64,000 nt of DNA, taken from positions 1,116,817 through 1,180,816 of the forward strand of contig NZ_BBRJ01000002.1 of NCBI RefSeq assembly GCF_002090095.1, read 5' to 3'. Under the pieces are notes generated by a model, which did no database searches, was not told the DNA's origin, and was given only the letters and a program-made list of their open reading frames with translations. Within the stretch, counting starts at the first letter, position 1, and every line of letters begins with the position of its first letter. Source of the DNA: Demequina sp. NBRC 110053 (lineage in GTDB: Bacteria > Actinomycetota > Actinomycetes > Actinomycetales > Demequinaceae). Made by a program: the position numbers and the translations under genes. Shown here piece after piece: positions 5,616 to 14,948 of the stretch.

Positions 5616-8600
5616 TCACGAGTCGGTCGCCTCCGCAGGCTCAGTCTGGCGCTCGAAGCTCGCGACGTCATCCTTCGCGCGCTGCGTACCCGAGTAGAAC
5701 GAGCTGAAGCGGTTGCGAACAGCGTCCGCGTCGCGCTCGGCCGGGGCGATCTCCACGGACTCCTCGATGGGCTTGACCTCGACCGGCGCCGCGCCCGTGG
5801 GGCGGCGGCGCTGGAGGCCAGCACTCGTCTTCTCGATCTTGGGCCGCTCGGCCGCGAGCGAGCTCAGCTCGGAGAACACCGCCGACGTCACGTCCTCGCC
5901 ACCTGCGGAGTCCGGCTGGATCACCGGCTGGTAGCTGGTCGCGACCTCGGGCTCGGCGGCCTGGAGCGCGCTCGCACCGGCAGACTCCCATCCCGCCGGC
6001 GTGGCGAGCTGCTCGGGCGTGAAGCTTCGCGCGCCTCCGTCGGCTCCCCATGCAGTCGCGGGCTGCTGTGGCGCCGCGGGGAAGTCCTCCGCGCGGGGCT
6101 CCGGCTGCGGCTCGGGCGCGAAGGACGTGGGCGCGGACGGGGATGCCTGCCACGGCGACTGCGCCGGCTGCCGCGCGTCGTGCTGGGGCGACTCGTGCTG
6201 GGGCGACTCGTGGTGCGGCGCGGCCGGCTCGGGCGCGGACGGCACCTGTGGCGCGAAGGCCACCGGAGCTGACGGCACGGAAGGAGCCTGCGGTGCGCTC
6301 GTCGCCTCGGGCGCCGGCTGCGGCGTCCCGAAGGCGAAGCCGTTCTGAGCCTGCGGCGCGGGCTGCTCGTCGCGCGGGCCAGCGGCCTCGGGGACGGACG
6401 GCGTCTGTGGCGCGAAGGCGACCGGAGCCGATGGCACGGACGGGACCTGCTGGGCACTCGCGGGCTCCGGCGTCGACGTCACGGAGCTGAACGCGTGAGG
6501 CGATGACGCCGGCGGCGCGCTCGGCTGGGCCAGCGGCGCAGCGCCGGTGGCCTTGCGGTTGCCACGGCCGAACAGCCGGGCGAAGAACCCGGGGCGCTCC
6601 TCCGCGTCGTGGTCGACGGCACTCTGAATCAGGTCATCGAGGCTCGGGTTGGACCGCGCGCCTGGACTCGGAGCCGAGCTCGCGCCCGGGGCCGCGAGCT
6701 CCTCCTGGCGCTCGGCATCCACGGGCTCTGCAGCGGCCACCGGCTCGGCCACGGGCTCAGGCGCCGGCGATGCGAAGCCCGGCGCGGCCGGGGCGAACCC
6801 GGGTGCCGGCTGCTGGGCGACGGGCGCGGCCGGAGCATCGTGCTCGACCGCGGACTGCGACCACGGGGCCGCTGCCGGGGCAGCGGACGGGGCCGACGGC
6901 GCGTGCGCCGACTGCTCCCACGGCATGCTCGTCGGTGTGCCGTCGTGAGGCGCGGCCGGAGCGGGCATGTCGTAGCGATCGTCGCTCAGGGAGACCGCGT
7001 CGACGCCGCTGTGCGGATCCGGAACGTCCGAGGGGGCGTCGTCGGCAGGCACGGCCGCGGCTCGCGCGTCCTCCGCCTGGTCCGCCTGGTCCGCCTGACC
7101 GTGATCGGCCTCGGCGGCCTCATCCTCGTCGCTCTCGAGGCTCGGGATCACCATGGGAGCAGCGGAGTCTGCGCCGAACTCCGGCTCGAAGTCGTCAGCG
7201 CTCGAGGCGGACAGGGCTGGCCCGTCGCTCTCCAGGTCAGGGACGGACTCGACTCGGGTCTCGTCCGCCGCAGGGGTCGCGGGCGCCGATGCGCTCGCCG
7301 GCTCGTCTTGGTGCGCGACGGCACCGGTAGCCGCCAGCCCGACGCCCGTGGCTCCAGCGAGCTTGGGCATCGAGAAGGTCGGCAGGTCAGCGTCAGGCTG
7401 CGGCGACAGATCGTCTTCGGCGGCGACGGGTGCCGACGCCGCGGAAGGCGCCGTCGGCGCCGAGGCCGCGGAGCTCGCCGACGCGAACGACGTCGCGGAC
7501 CCGACGGGCGCGTCGGCCCCATCTGCAGCGTTCGCGTCGGCAGCGTGCGCGTCCGCGGAGCTCGGAGCGCCGCCATCCTCGGCTGCCCGCGCTCCGAAGA
7601 ACGCGGCCGCGCCGAAGGCGGTCGCGCCGGCGGCGATCGCAGTGTCACCAGAGCCGTCGGCGTCCGCGCCCTCACCGTCCGCGCTGCCCTCGGGAGAGGG
7701 CGCGTCATCGGGCTCGAGCGACGGGATGGTCAGCTCGGGCTCGGCCGGCGCCGCGGACTCCGCGGGCTCCGCCGGCTCGTTGGCCGCAGCAAGGGCGGAT
7801 GCGTCGAGGCCGCCACGACGGGCAGCGTGGCCGAGCGACTCCTGCTCGGGATCGACCGGCGCCTCGTCCTCGGTGGACCTGCGCGACCGGAAGCCGCGGA
7901 ACATCGACGCGCGCTCCTCGGCGGACTGCGGCGCGAGCTCGCTGGGCGAGACGGCGGGCGTGAAGCCGCCGGCCTGCTCCGCCTCGAGGGCGGACAGCTG
8001 CTCGTCGGTCGCGGTCGCAGGAAGTCCGACGATCGACTGCTGCTCGCGCTCGGCGTCGGCGGGCGCGGGAGCCTCCCGGCGACGGCGCGTGGGCAGGCCC
8101 GCTCCGGTGGTCCCCTCGGTGAGGTCTGCGGGGTTGGACTGCTCGCCGGAGGGCGCGGCGGCGGCATCGGCGGCGATCAGCGCCTCGATCGAGTTCGGGT
8201 CTGCCTGCGGCTGCGGGCTGGCCTCCTGCTCGGTGGTCGCCGGGCCTGACGCGGCACCACGGCCCGCGAGCAGGCTTGCGCCTTCCTCGATCACCGTCGG
8301 GGTGTACGCGGGTGCCGCGGTGGCGCGCGATGGCAACTCGGAGATCTCGTCCGCGGCGTCGTGGCTCACGAGCGCCGCCGGGGCATGAGTCGCGGCGTCG
8401 ACTGCGGAGCCCGAGATGTGCTCCTCCGGAACGCTCTCCTCCGACACGAACAGCGACTGCGGCATGGTGACGGTCGCCACCGTGCCCTTGTTCTCCTGGG
8501 AGGCGATGCTGACGCGCGCACCCACGCGACGGGCGATGCGGCCGACCACGAACAGGCCCAGGCGCTGCGCGCCCAGGATCTCGGACGCGGCCGACGAGGC

Positions 8601-10715
8601 GACGCGGTTGTTGGCCTCGGCGAGCTCCGACTCGGTCATGCCGATTCCGGAGTCCTCGATCTCGACCACGTACGTCCCGTCGATGTGCCGCGTGCGCACC
8701 ACGACCTGGGTGCCAGGGTCGGAGAACACGGTCGCGTTCTCGAGGAGCTCGGCGAACAGGTGCGCTGCGGTGAGCGCCGAGTGACCGAGCATCGAGGGAT
8801 CGGCGTCGAGCTCGAGCTGCACGCGCTCGTAGAGCTCGATCTCCGACGACGCGGTGCGGATCACGTCGGACAGCGGCATCGGACGGCGCAGGCGACGGCC
8901 GGTATCGATGCCTGCGAGCACCAGGAGCGACTCGGAGTTTCGACGCATTCGGGTCGCGAGGTGGTCGAGCGCGAACAGCCGGGTCAGCGTATCCGGGTCG
9001 TCCTCGGTGCGCTCCATCTCGTCGATCGACTTGAGCTGGCGGTTGAGGAGGACCTGGTCACGACGGGCGACGTTGACGAACATCTCCGAGATCGAGCCAC
9101 GCAGGGCGGCCTGCTCGGCCGCGATCGACAGCGTCGCGGCGTTGACGCCGTTGAACGCCTCCGCGAGCGTGCCGATCTCATCACGGGACTCGACGGTGAT
9201 CTGCACCTCGGAGACGTCCACCTGCTCGCCCGGCATCGCCACGCGCTCCACGAGGCGCGGCAGCTCCTGGCGCACGGCGGTCGCCGTCGTGGTCAGGCGT
9301 CGCAGCGGGTTGATGATGCGGCGGGCGATGAGGAGGGCGATGATGATCGACGCCACGACGACCAGCACGGCGACGATGGCCGTCAGGATGGCCTGGGTGA
9401 GCGCCGCTCCGGCGTCTGCCGCCACCATGTCCTCGACCTCGTTCCAGAGGTCCTCGCGCAGCGGCTCGTAGACCGCAAGCTCCTCGTCGACCTGCTCCGC
9501 CCACTGGGCGTTGCTCTGGGCGGCCAGGTCGGTGTCGGTGCCTCGGATGACCGCGGCACGCACGGACTCGTACGACTGCTGGTCGAGGGAGCCGTCGAAT
9601 CCCACGGACGCGCCGAAGTCGGGGACGGGCTCGACGCCGGCGATGGCGGCGGACGAGTCCTGCGCCTCCTCGAGCGTCAGGTCCGTGCGGACCGTCAGGT
9701 TCCTCGCCTCGGTGGACTCGCCCACCTGGAAGGTGCCCGCGCGGATCAGCTTCTCGAACTCTGACTTCTCGAACTCCATGTTCTCGACGAGCGCGTCGAG
9801 ATCGCCGTACGCCTGGAGCGCGGCGACGACCTCGCGGTCGGTCATCGCCACGGCGATGTCGTCCGCGGCGCCGACGATCGTGAGCAGGATGCTGCGGTAG
9901 AAGCCGGAGTAGGTGGCGACGTTGCCCTGCGCGGCGCGCACGCCGGTGCGAACCGACTCGAGGTTCGCGATGGCGGCCTCGCCGGACGACAGCGCGGCGA
10001 CGGCGGCGGCGTTGTCCTCGTTCTGCTCGAGGCGCGCGGTCGAGCCCAGCAGCGCGGCGATGGCGCGGTCGACGTCGGCGGCGCTCGAGTCGACCTGTGC
10101 CTGCAGCGGGACCGGCTCGGTGAACAGGCGTGCAGCGGTGTCGCGCTCGTAGCCGATGCTGGACTCGAGGATCGTGAAGCTTCCGCCGACCGTCGCAGGG
10201 GCGTCCTCCGCGACTGCGGCGACTGCGGCCTGCGTCGCGGTGTACGCGTCCTGCATCGCCGCGACCTCGTCCTCGGCGGGGAACGTCAGCCAGCCCCCCT
10301 CCTCGGCCGGCGCGCCCAGCGTGACGGCGCGCTGCGCAGCGAAGAGCGGGTCGTCGGGACCGCTCACTCCCAGCGCGGCGTAGAGCTCGGGCACCAGCTC
10401 CGACGCGTCCTCGGCCTGCAGGTCGGCAACGGCCGCGTCGACGGCCTCGTCCGTGTCGTTCTGTCCGAGCACTCGGGCGTTGCTCACGCCCTGCACGATG
10501 TCCACGAACTCGGTTCCCGCCCAGCGCTCGTCCTGCAGCGCGGCCTCGAGCCCGCGGGTGGTGTCGAGGGTCTCGACCAGATCCTGGGAGTTGCGGGCGG
10601 CACTGAGGTCCTGGGAGGCGCCGTAGGTGATGAAGGCGGCCGCGAGCACGAGCACCAGGATCGGCACTGCCACCACCGCGAGGATCTTTCCCCGAATACC
10701 AAGCCTTTGGAGCAT
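5616..10715 (-). CDS. cvnA: Conservon sensor CvnA, histidine-kinase-like, with giant disordered tail
   Basis: 1699 residues. TM1 is at ~10-30 and a nitrate/nitrite-sensing-type extracellular helical domain runs to ~440. TM2 is at ~440-465, followed by HAMP, then a dimerisation helix with FALDHLATRMRRNSESLLVLAG. The HATPase_c domain shows N-box ELLENATVFSDPG (~655), G1 EDSGIGM and G2 LGLFVVGRIARRVGARV (~720). Family members are commonly 800-1000 residues. Here ~930 further residues (765-1699) are Ala/Pro/Asp/Glu-rich low-complexity sequence, including two copies of SVPSAPVAFAPQ and a short HESPQHESPQH repeat. An SD-like GGGAGAG precedes the ATG. It heads the cvnABCD operon; 73 bases separate it from cvnB. 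Confidence 0.93.
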   Translation of the reverse strand: MLQRLGIRGKILAVVAVPILVLVLAAAFITYGASQDLSAARNSQDLVETLDTTRGLEAALQDERWAGTEFVDIVQGVSNARVLGQNDTDEAVDAAVADLQAEDASELVPELYAALGVSGPDDPLFAAQRAVTLGAPAEEGGWLTFPAEDEVAAMQDAYTATQAAVAAVAEDAPATVGGSFTILESSIGYERDTAARLFTEPVPLQAQVDSSAADVDRAIAALLGSTARLEQNEDNAAAVAALSSGEAAIANLESVRTGVRAAQGNVATYSGFYRSILLTIVGAADDIAVAMTDREVVAALQAYGDLDALVENMEFEKSEFEKLIRAGTFQVGESTEARNLTVRTDLTLEEAQDSSAAIAGVEPVPDFGASVGFDGSLDQQSYESVRAAVIRGTDTDLAAQSNAQWAEQVDEELAVYEPLREDLWNEVEDMVAADAGAALTQAILTAIVAVLVVVASIIIALLIARRIINPLRRLTTTATAVRQELPRLVERVAMPGEQVDVSEVQITVESRDEIGTLAEAFNGVNAATLSIAAEQAALRGSISEMFVNVARRDQVLLNRQLKSIDEMERTEDDPDTLTRLFALDHLATRMRRNSESLLVLAGIDTGRRLRRPMPLSDVIRTASSEIELYERVQLELDADPSMLGHSALTAAHLFAELLENATVFSDPGTQVVVRTRHIDGTYVVEIEDSGIGMTESELAEANNRVASSAASEILGAQRLGLFVVGRIARRVGARVSIASQENKGTVATVTMPQSLFVSEESVPEEHISGSAVDAATHAPAALVSHDAADEISELPSRATAAPAYTPTVIEEGASLLAGRGAASGPATTEQEASPQPQADPNSIEALIAADAAAAPSGEQSNPADLTEGTTGAGLPTRRRREAPAPADAEREQQSIVGLPATATDEQLSALEAEQAGGFTPAVSPSELAPQSAEERASMFRGFRSRRSTEDEAPVDPEQESLGHAARRGGLDASALAAANEPAEPAESAAPAEPELTIPSLEPDDAPSPEGSADGEGADADGSGDTAIAAGATAFGAAAFFGARAAEDGGAPSSADAHAADANAADGADAPVGSATSFASASSAASAPTAPSAASAPVAAEDDLSPQPDADLPTFSMPKLAGATGVGLAATGAVAHQDEPASASAPATPAADETRVESVPDLESDGPALSASSADDFEPEFGADSAAPMVIPSLESDEDEAAEADHGQADQADQAEDARAAAVPADDAPSDVPDPHSGVDAVSLSDDRYDMPAPAAPHDGTPTSMPWEQSAHAPSAPSAAPAAAPWSQSAVEHDAPAAPVAQQPAPGFAPAAPGFASPAPEPVAEPVAAAEPVDAERQEELAAPGASSAPSPGARSNPSLDDLIQSAVDHDAEERPGFFARLFGRGNRKATGAAPLAQPSAPPASSPHAFSSVTSTPEPASAQQVPSVPSAPVAFAPQTPSVPEAAGPRDEQPAPQAQNGFAFGTPQPAPEATSAPQAPSVPSAPVAFAPQVPSAPEPAAPHHESPQHESPQHDARQPAQSPWQASPSAPTSFAPEPQPEPRAEDFPAAPQQPATAWGADGGARSFTPEQLATPAGWESAGASALQAAEPEVATSYQPVIQPDSAGGEDVTSAVFSELSSLAAERPKIEKTSAGLQRRRPTGAAPVEVKPIEESVEIAPAERDADAVRNRFSSFYSGTQRAKDDVASFERQTEPAEATDS

Positions 10716-10848
10716 CTACTCTCTCCCTCACAAGCCACGTGCCTGGCCAGCTGGACATCTTCCAGCCGCGCCCTCATGCATCTGGACCCCAGCCTTATCG
10801 GCACCTTCGCCGAGAACCTGAAACCAGCGGCTTCGCAGACTGAGACGC

Positions 10849-10893
10849 TATACCGTGGCCGCTATGACGCAAACCATTGGGGCGTTGATGTGA
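10849..10893 (+). promoter_or_regulatory. Possible -10 box and 9-codon leader ORF coupled to the oxidoreductase
   Basis: A TATACC element (10849-10854) lies about 10 bases before an ATG at 10864, a leaderless arrangement common in actinobacteria. That ATG opens MTQTIGALM and stops at TGA 10891-10893, overlapping the oxidoreductase GTG (10890) as GTGA. No good -35 was found. Translation of the leader could deliver ribosomes to the GTG, which has no Shine-Dalgarno of its own. Confidence 0.35.
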
Positions 10894-11855
10894 TCATCTC
10901 CACTTTGCGTGGTTTTGGCGGACCCGAGGTCCTCCACCTCGCCGAGGCCCCCGATCCGGCCCCTAGCCCTCACGACGTGGTGGTCGCCGTGCGCGCCGCC
11001 GGCGTGAATCGGGCAGACCTCCTACAGCGCGAAGGCCGGTACCCTCCGCCGGCCGGATCGCCGGAATGGCCCGGGCTCGAGGTCGCCGGCGAGGTGGTCG
11101 AGATGGGCGGACGGGTCACCCGCTGGCAGCTCGGCGACGCGGTGTGCGCGCTCGTGGCGGGTGGCGGCTATGCCCAGCGCGTCGCCGTCCACGAGGACCT
11201 GGTCCTGCCGCGCCCTGATGGGCTGTCCTGGGAAGAGGCCGGCAGCATCGTGGAGGCGGCGTGCACGGCGTGGTCCACCTTGGAGGCGGCCGATGCGCGG
11301 GCTGGGCAGACCCTGCTCGTCCAGGGAGGATCCGGTGGAGTGGGCAGCCTCGCGATCCAGATCGCTGCCGCGCACGGCATGCGGGTGCTCGCCACGGCGC
11401 GAGGGTCGGACCGCGCCGCGCGGTGCGAGGCGCTGGGCGCGGTCGGGATCGACTACACCGCAGGAGACGTGGTGGACCGCGTGCGCGAGCTGGGCGGGGC
11501 CGACGTGATCCTCGACGTGCTGGGCGCCGGCGCCTTGGCCGACAACCTCGCGATGCTGCGCCCTGACGGAGCGCTCGCCGTCATCGGACTTCAGCGCGGC
11601 GTCCGCGGCGAGCTCGACCTGGGCCGGCTGCTGGCGCTGCGCGGCAGGCTGATCGGCACCACCCTGCGAGCCCGACCCCACGCGCAGAAGGCCGCGATCG
11701 TGCGCGCCGTCGAACGCGACGTGTGGCCCTTCGTCCCCACGCAGGTGCGGCCCGTCGTGCACGGGGCCTTCGCGCTCGGCGAGGCCGACCACGCCCACCG
11801 CGCCCTCGAATCAGGCGACGTCTTCGGCAAACTGGTGCTCACGCCGCCCCGATGA
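10890..11855 (+). CDS. NADPH:quinone oxidoreductase, zinc-independent MDR family
   Basis: 321 residues from the GTG at 10890, which yields the family-typical opening (IISTLRGFGGPEVLHL) and GroES-like domain VAVRAAGVNRADLLQREGRY. The nucleotide-binding domain has VQGGSGGVGSLAIQIAAAHG, the AxGxxGxxG-type NADPH motif of quinone oxidoreductases, around residues 145-165. Zinc-ligand cysteines of classic alcohol dehydrogenases are absent, as expected for the quinone-reductase/PIG3 (TP53I3-like) branch. Longer in-frame starts reach back over the cvnA promoter and were rejected. Physiological substrate cannot be told from sequence. Confidence 0.88.
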   Translation: MIISTLRGFGGPEVLHLAEAPDPAPSPHDVVVAVRAAGVNRADLLQREGRYPPPAGSPEWPGLEVAGEVVEMGGRVTRWQLGDAVCALVAGGGYAQRVAVHEDLVLPRPDGLSWEEAGSIVEAACTAWSTLEAADARAGQTLLVQGGSGGVGSLAIQIAAAHGMRVLATARGSDRAARCEALGAVGIDYTAGDVVDRVRELGGADVILDVLGAGALADNLAMLRPDGALAVIGLQRGVRGELDLGRLLALRGRLIGTTLRARPHAQKAAIVRAVERDVWPFVPTQVRPVVHGAFALGEADHAHRALESGDVFGKLVLTPPR

Positions 11856-11858
11856 CCC

Positions 11859-11902
11859 GCGCATCGGCCCCGCGCATCGGCCCCGCGCATCGGCCCCGCG
11901 CA
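11859..11902. repeat. 13-bp tandem repeat, about 3.4 copies
   Basis: Unit GCGCATCGGCCCC repeated head to tail at 11859, 11872 and 11885 with a partial fourth copy. It sits between the convergent oxidoreductase and AGE-family genes. The core GCATCGGCC is also over-represented elsewhere in the window. Confidence 0.85.
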
Positions 11903-11947
11903 CTGTCCCCCTCCTCCGCGGCTGATGCGCGAATGGGGAGCTGAACG

Positions 11948-13180
11948 TCAGCGAAGGTTGCCTGACGCCAACGAGCTCGCGAGCGCAGGCGACACCGGCA
12001 GCCGCGGGATCAAGGTCGCCTGCAGCGCGTGATAGATGTCCGCCTTGCCCTCCCACACCGTCCGGGAGACCGCATTGCCCGGGCCGAGCTCGTGCCACCA
12101 CGAGCCGCCTCGTCGATCGATGTGGAACTCAGCCGCGAAGTCCCACCAGCGCTGGTAGTCCTCCGCGTATGCCGCGTTCCTGGTGACGGACCACAGCACC
12201 GCGGCGGCGCCGATCGCCTCCGCCGTCACCCAGTGCATGCGCTCGCGCACGACCGGCTTTCCCTCCCAGTCGACCGTGTAGACGAACCCCACCGCGCCGT
12301 CGACGTTCCACCCCTCGCGCACGGCCGCCTCATACAGGTGCTTGGCATCCTCGACCATCCACTCTGGTCGCGCGAGGCCGGACTGCTGCACGGACGATGC
12401 GAGCTGCAGCGTCAGCCGAGACCACTCGAACAGATGGCCGATGGTGGCGCCGTAGGGGCGGAACGGGTGGGCGGGATGCCCCGCGTTGTACTCGAGCAGC
12501 GGGGTCCATGACGAGTCGAAGTGCTCCGGCAGGCGCCAGTCGTTCTCCAGGGCGTACGCGTGCACCACGCGCTCGGCGATGCGCAGCGCTCGAGCGAGGA
12601 GCTGCTTGTCGCCCGTCGCATCCGCCGCCGCCATGTACGCCTCGACCGTGTGCATGTTCGCGTTGACGCCGCGGTAGTCCTCCACCTCCGACCAGTCGCG
12701 GCCGAAGACCTCCCGGCTCATCCCGGCGCCCTCGTCCCAGAACCTCTCGGCATGCACGGCGAGCGCCTCGTCCAGCAGCGACTGCGCCCCCGGACGGCCC
12801 GCCATGAGCGCCGACGACGCCGCGAGGATCACGAATGCGTGGCCGTACGCCTCCTTGAGATCCTTGGTGATGGCATCCCCGTCAACGGCCGCGAACCATC
12901 CCCCGTGCACGTCGTCATGCAGTCGCCCGCGCAGAGCGTCGATGCCGTGGTCAGCGAGCGCGCCGGCACCTGGGCGTCCCATGAGCGCCGCGAGGGAGAA
13001 GCAGTGGGTCATGCGGCAGGTGATCCACAGCTCCACGGGACGCGTCACGTCGAGACTGCCCGCCTCGTCGAGCCACCCGAACCCGCCGCGCGGGTCGAGG
13101 CTCGCGGCGCCGAACTCGAGCAGTCGATCCGTCTCGGACTCGAGCCAGCGCACGTGCGCGGGGTTCGTCATCCAGATCAT
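11948..13180 (-). CDS. AGE-family sugar epimerase/isomerase (mannose or sulfoquinovose isomerase-like)
   Basis: 410 residues, the usual length for N-acylglucosamine 2-epimerase/YihS-type (alpha/alpha)6 barrels. Family landmarks include RMTHCFSLAALMG near the N-terminus, KEAYGHAFVILAAS, NANMHTVEAYMAAADATGD and HLFEWSRL. Near the C-terminus are MHWVTAEAIGAAAVLW and GGSWWHELGP, supplying the conserved His residues used for proton transfer. Proteins in this family with similar motifs isomerise mannose/fructose or sulfoquinovose; choosing between these needs more than the sequence. It converges on the oxidoreductase and is followed in the same direction by nothing obvious; upstream are the HAD genes. 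Confidence 0.87.
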   Translation of the reverse strand: MIWMTNPAHVRWLESETDRLLEFGAASLDPRGGFGWLDEAGSLDVTRPVELWITCRMTHCFSLAALMGRPGAGALADHGIDALRGRLHDDVHGGWFAAVDGDAITKDLKEAYGHAFVILAASSALMAGRPGAQSLLDEALAVHAERFWDEGAGMSREVFGRDWSEVEDYRGVNANMHTVEAYMAAADATGDKQLLARALRIAERVVHAYALENDWRLPEHFDSSWTPLLEYNAGHPAHPFRPYGATIGHLFEWSRLTLQLASSVQQSGLARPEWMVEDAKHLYEAAVREGWNVDGAVGFVYTVDWEGKPVVRERMHWVTAEAIGAAAVLWSVTRNAAYAEDYQRWWDFAAEFHIDRRGGSWWHELGPGNAVSRTVWEGKADIYHALQATLIPRLPVSPALASSLASGNLR

Positions 13181-13201
13181 GGTGTGAGGCTAGCGCCGCG
13201 C

Positions 13202-14047
13202 TCAGAGGACGGCGAGGCGGTCGGGGTCGATGAGCCGCTCGAGCAGCGGAAGCAGCCCGTCCTCCTCGACCGACCCCAGAACCTCGTCCGCGGCAGCGTG
13301 AACGTGCGCGGGCGCATTTCCCATCGCCGCTGACTGACCCGCCCACTCGAGCATCGCGAGGTCGTTGTTGCCGTCGCCGACGGCCACCGTGTGGGCGGGA
13401 TACACGCCCAGCTTGCGGCGCAGCGCCTCGAGCGCGGACGCCTTGGTCACGCCCGGCGGCGTCAGGTCGAGCCACGCCGAGTAGCCCACCGCGTACGTGA
13501 CGTCGTTGAGGCCGATGCGGTGGACCAGATCGTCGAAGTGGGAGACGTCCACGCCGGGCGCACGGATCACCACGCGGGTCGCCTCGCCGTGCGCCAGGTC
13601 CTCGAAGCTGTCGACCACGATCTGCCGACCGGTGAGCTCTCCCATCGGGAACTCACGGCTCACGCGGAACCCCACGCCCAGGTCCTCGACGGCGAAGAAC
13701 GCGTCCGGCATCTCCTCGCGGATGAGCGCGAGAGCCGCCGTGGGATCGAAGGTGACCGTCTCGATGATGTCGTAGCCACCGGGGCTTGCTGGGTTCAGGC
13801 GCAGCGTCACCGCTCCGTTGGAGCACACGGCGTAGCCGCGCCTGATACCCAGCCGCTCCGCCACGGGCATGGTCGCGACGATGTTGCGGCCGGTCGCGAG
13901 GATCACGTGATTGCGGCACATGCGCACCTGCTCGACCGCCCGCACCACCCGATCCGAGATGTCGCCGCCCCAGTGCATGAGGGTGCCGTCGATGTCGAGG
14001 CCGAGGATCCGCCACGAGTCGTTGTCGAGCGGGGGGCGCATCTCCAT
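13202..14047 (-). CDS. Cof-type HAD-IIB phosphatase (first of tandem pair)
   Basis: 281 residues from the ATG at 14047. Motif I is ILGLDIDGTLM (nucleophile and general acid Asp), motif II the LATGRN region, and motif III/IV GVTKASALEALRRKLGV then VAVGDGNNDLAMLEWAG, the hallmark of Cof/YbiV-type sugar-phosphate or flavin-phosphate phosphatases. Gene order serS-HAD-HAD on one strand; 43 bases separate it from its paralogue. Substrate unknown. Confidence 0.9.
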   Translation of the reverse strand: MEMRPPLDNDSWRILGLDIDGTLMHWGGDISDRVVRAVEQVRMCRNHVILATGRNIVATMPVAERLGIRRGYAVCSNGAVTLRLNPASPGGYDIIETVTFDPTAALALIREEMPDAFFAVEDLGVGFRVSREFPMGELTGRQIVVDSFEDLAHGEATRVVIRAPGVDVSHFDDLVHRIGLNDVTYAVGYSAWLDLTPPGVTKASALEALRRKLGVYPAHTVAVGDGNNDLAMLEWAGQSAAMGNAPAHVHAAADEVLGSVEEDGLLPLLERLIDPDRLAVL

Positions 14048-14090
14048 GACACAGATGCTACGACGTGCCGGTGACGCAGGGTGGAGGACG

Positions 14091-14948
14091 TCAGGACAGC
14101 GCGTCGAGCACTGCGACCACGCCGTCGTCGTCAAGTGTTCCGGTGACGTGGGTCGCCGCCTCGCGCACCGCCTGTGAGGCCTGGCCCATCGCGACCGAGT
14201 GCGCCGCCCACGCGAACATGGGCAGATCGTTGGTGTGGTCTCCCACCGCGACCGTGTTGCGCCGCGGCACGCCATACGCCACCCGCAGCTCCTCGAGCCC
14301 TGAGGCCTTGGTCACGCCAGGGGGCGACGCATCGACCCAGCCCGAGCCCAGGTCGGTGAAGGGATGGCAGCTGAGCCCCAGGTGCTCGATCGCGTCATGG
14401 AGCTCGTCGCCCGTCGCCGTGGTGCTGCTCACCATGAGAGCGGTGGTCTCCGCCGCGTCCGCGTCCGTCATCCCTGCGGCCATGCGACCGAACACCGTGC
14501 CCTGAGGATGCGCCACGCCCACCGCATGCCCCGTGTCGATGTGCTCCACGCTGTAGCTCAGGTCAGGGAAGCGCGACAGCAGCGCCGAGATCGCAGGTCG
14601 CGCGTCGAACGTGCGGCGCGCGGTGATCTCGAAGTCCGCGGCATCGGGCGAGGTGTGGACCGTGACCGCGCCCTGGGAGCACAGCATGTCGAGGTCGCCC
14701 CAGCCCTGCTGGCGGGCCAACGCCAGTGCGGAGTCCGTCTGCCGGCCCGTCGCGAAGACGAGGTGCACCCCCGCATCGCGCACGCGGTCGATCGCCTCCT
14801 GGACCGCGCGCGAGACCACGCCCAGGGAACGCACCTCGCCAACGGTCTCCTGGTACGAGCACGTGTCATCGATGTCGAGCGCGAGCAGCACGGGCGCGGT
14901 CGGATCGAGGTCGAACCGCAGGGGGGCGGGCGTCGCGCCCGCACTCAT
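14091..14948 (-). CDS. Cof-type HAD-IIB phosphatase (second of tandem pair)
   Basis: 285 residues from the ATG at 14948, which overlaps the serS stop as ATGA, indicating translational coupling to serS. Motif I is variant, [11 protein letters not shown], with Asp-Thr-Cys where the usual Gly-Thr occurs. The motif III/IV region [17 protein letters not shown] then [16 protein letters not shown] is intact. It is similar to the gene at 13202-14047 in length and motif layout, so the two are probably tandem duplicates. Substrate unknown; the changed motif I suggests diverged specificity. Confidence 0.9.
   Translation of the reverse strand: MSAGATPAPLRFDLDPTAPVLLALDIDDTCSYQETVGEVRSLGVVSRAVQEAIDRVRDAGVHLVFATGRQTDSALALARQQGWGDLDMLCSQGAVTVHTSPDAADFEITARRTFDARPAISALLSRFPDLSYSVEHIDTGHAVGVAHPQGTVFGRMAAGMTDADAAETTALMVSSTTATGDELHDAIEHLGLSCHPFTDLGSGWVDASPPGVTKASGLEELRVAYGVPRRNTVAVGDHTNDLPMFAWAAHSVAMGQASQAVREAATHVTGTLDDDGVVAVLDALS

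Noticed and set aside
6160-6480. Short repeats suggestive of a CRISPR-like array
   Set aside because: They are in-frame Pro/Ala codon repeats inside the cvnA tail, without uniform repeat and spacer lengths. No CRISPR array or cas gene was seen in the window.
4112-10715. Ordinary two-component system
   Set aside because: There is no response regulator; the roadblock, DUF742 and GTPase genes define a conservon instead.
9181-10758. A 525-codon minus-strand frame within cvnA
   Set aside because: Alternative frame of cvnA; Arg-rich with no motif, while the cvnA frame contains the full sensor architecture.
11923-11938. A possible solitary end of the DUF559 cassette (TGATGCGCGAATGGGG)
   Set aside because: Only about 13 of 16 bases match the left arm and flank, with none of the inner arm; chance or a shared terminator motif is more likely.
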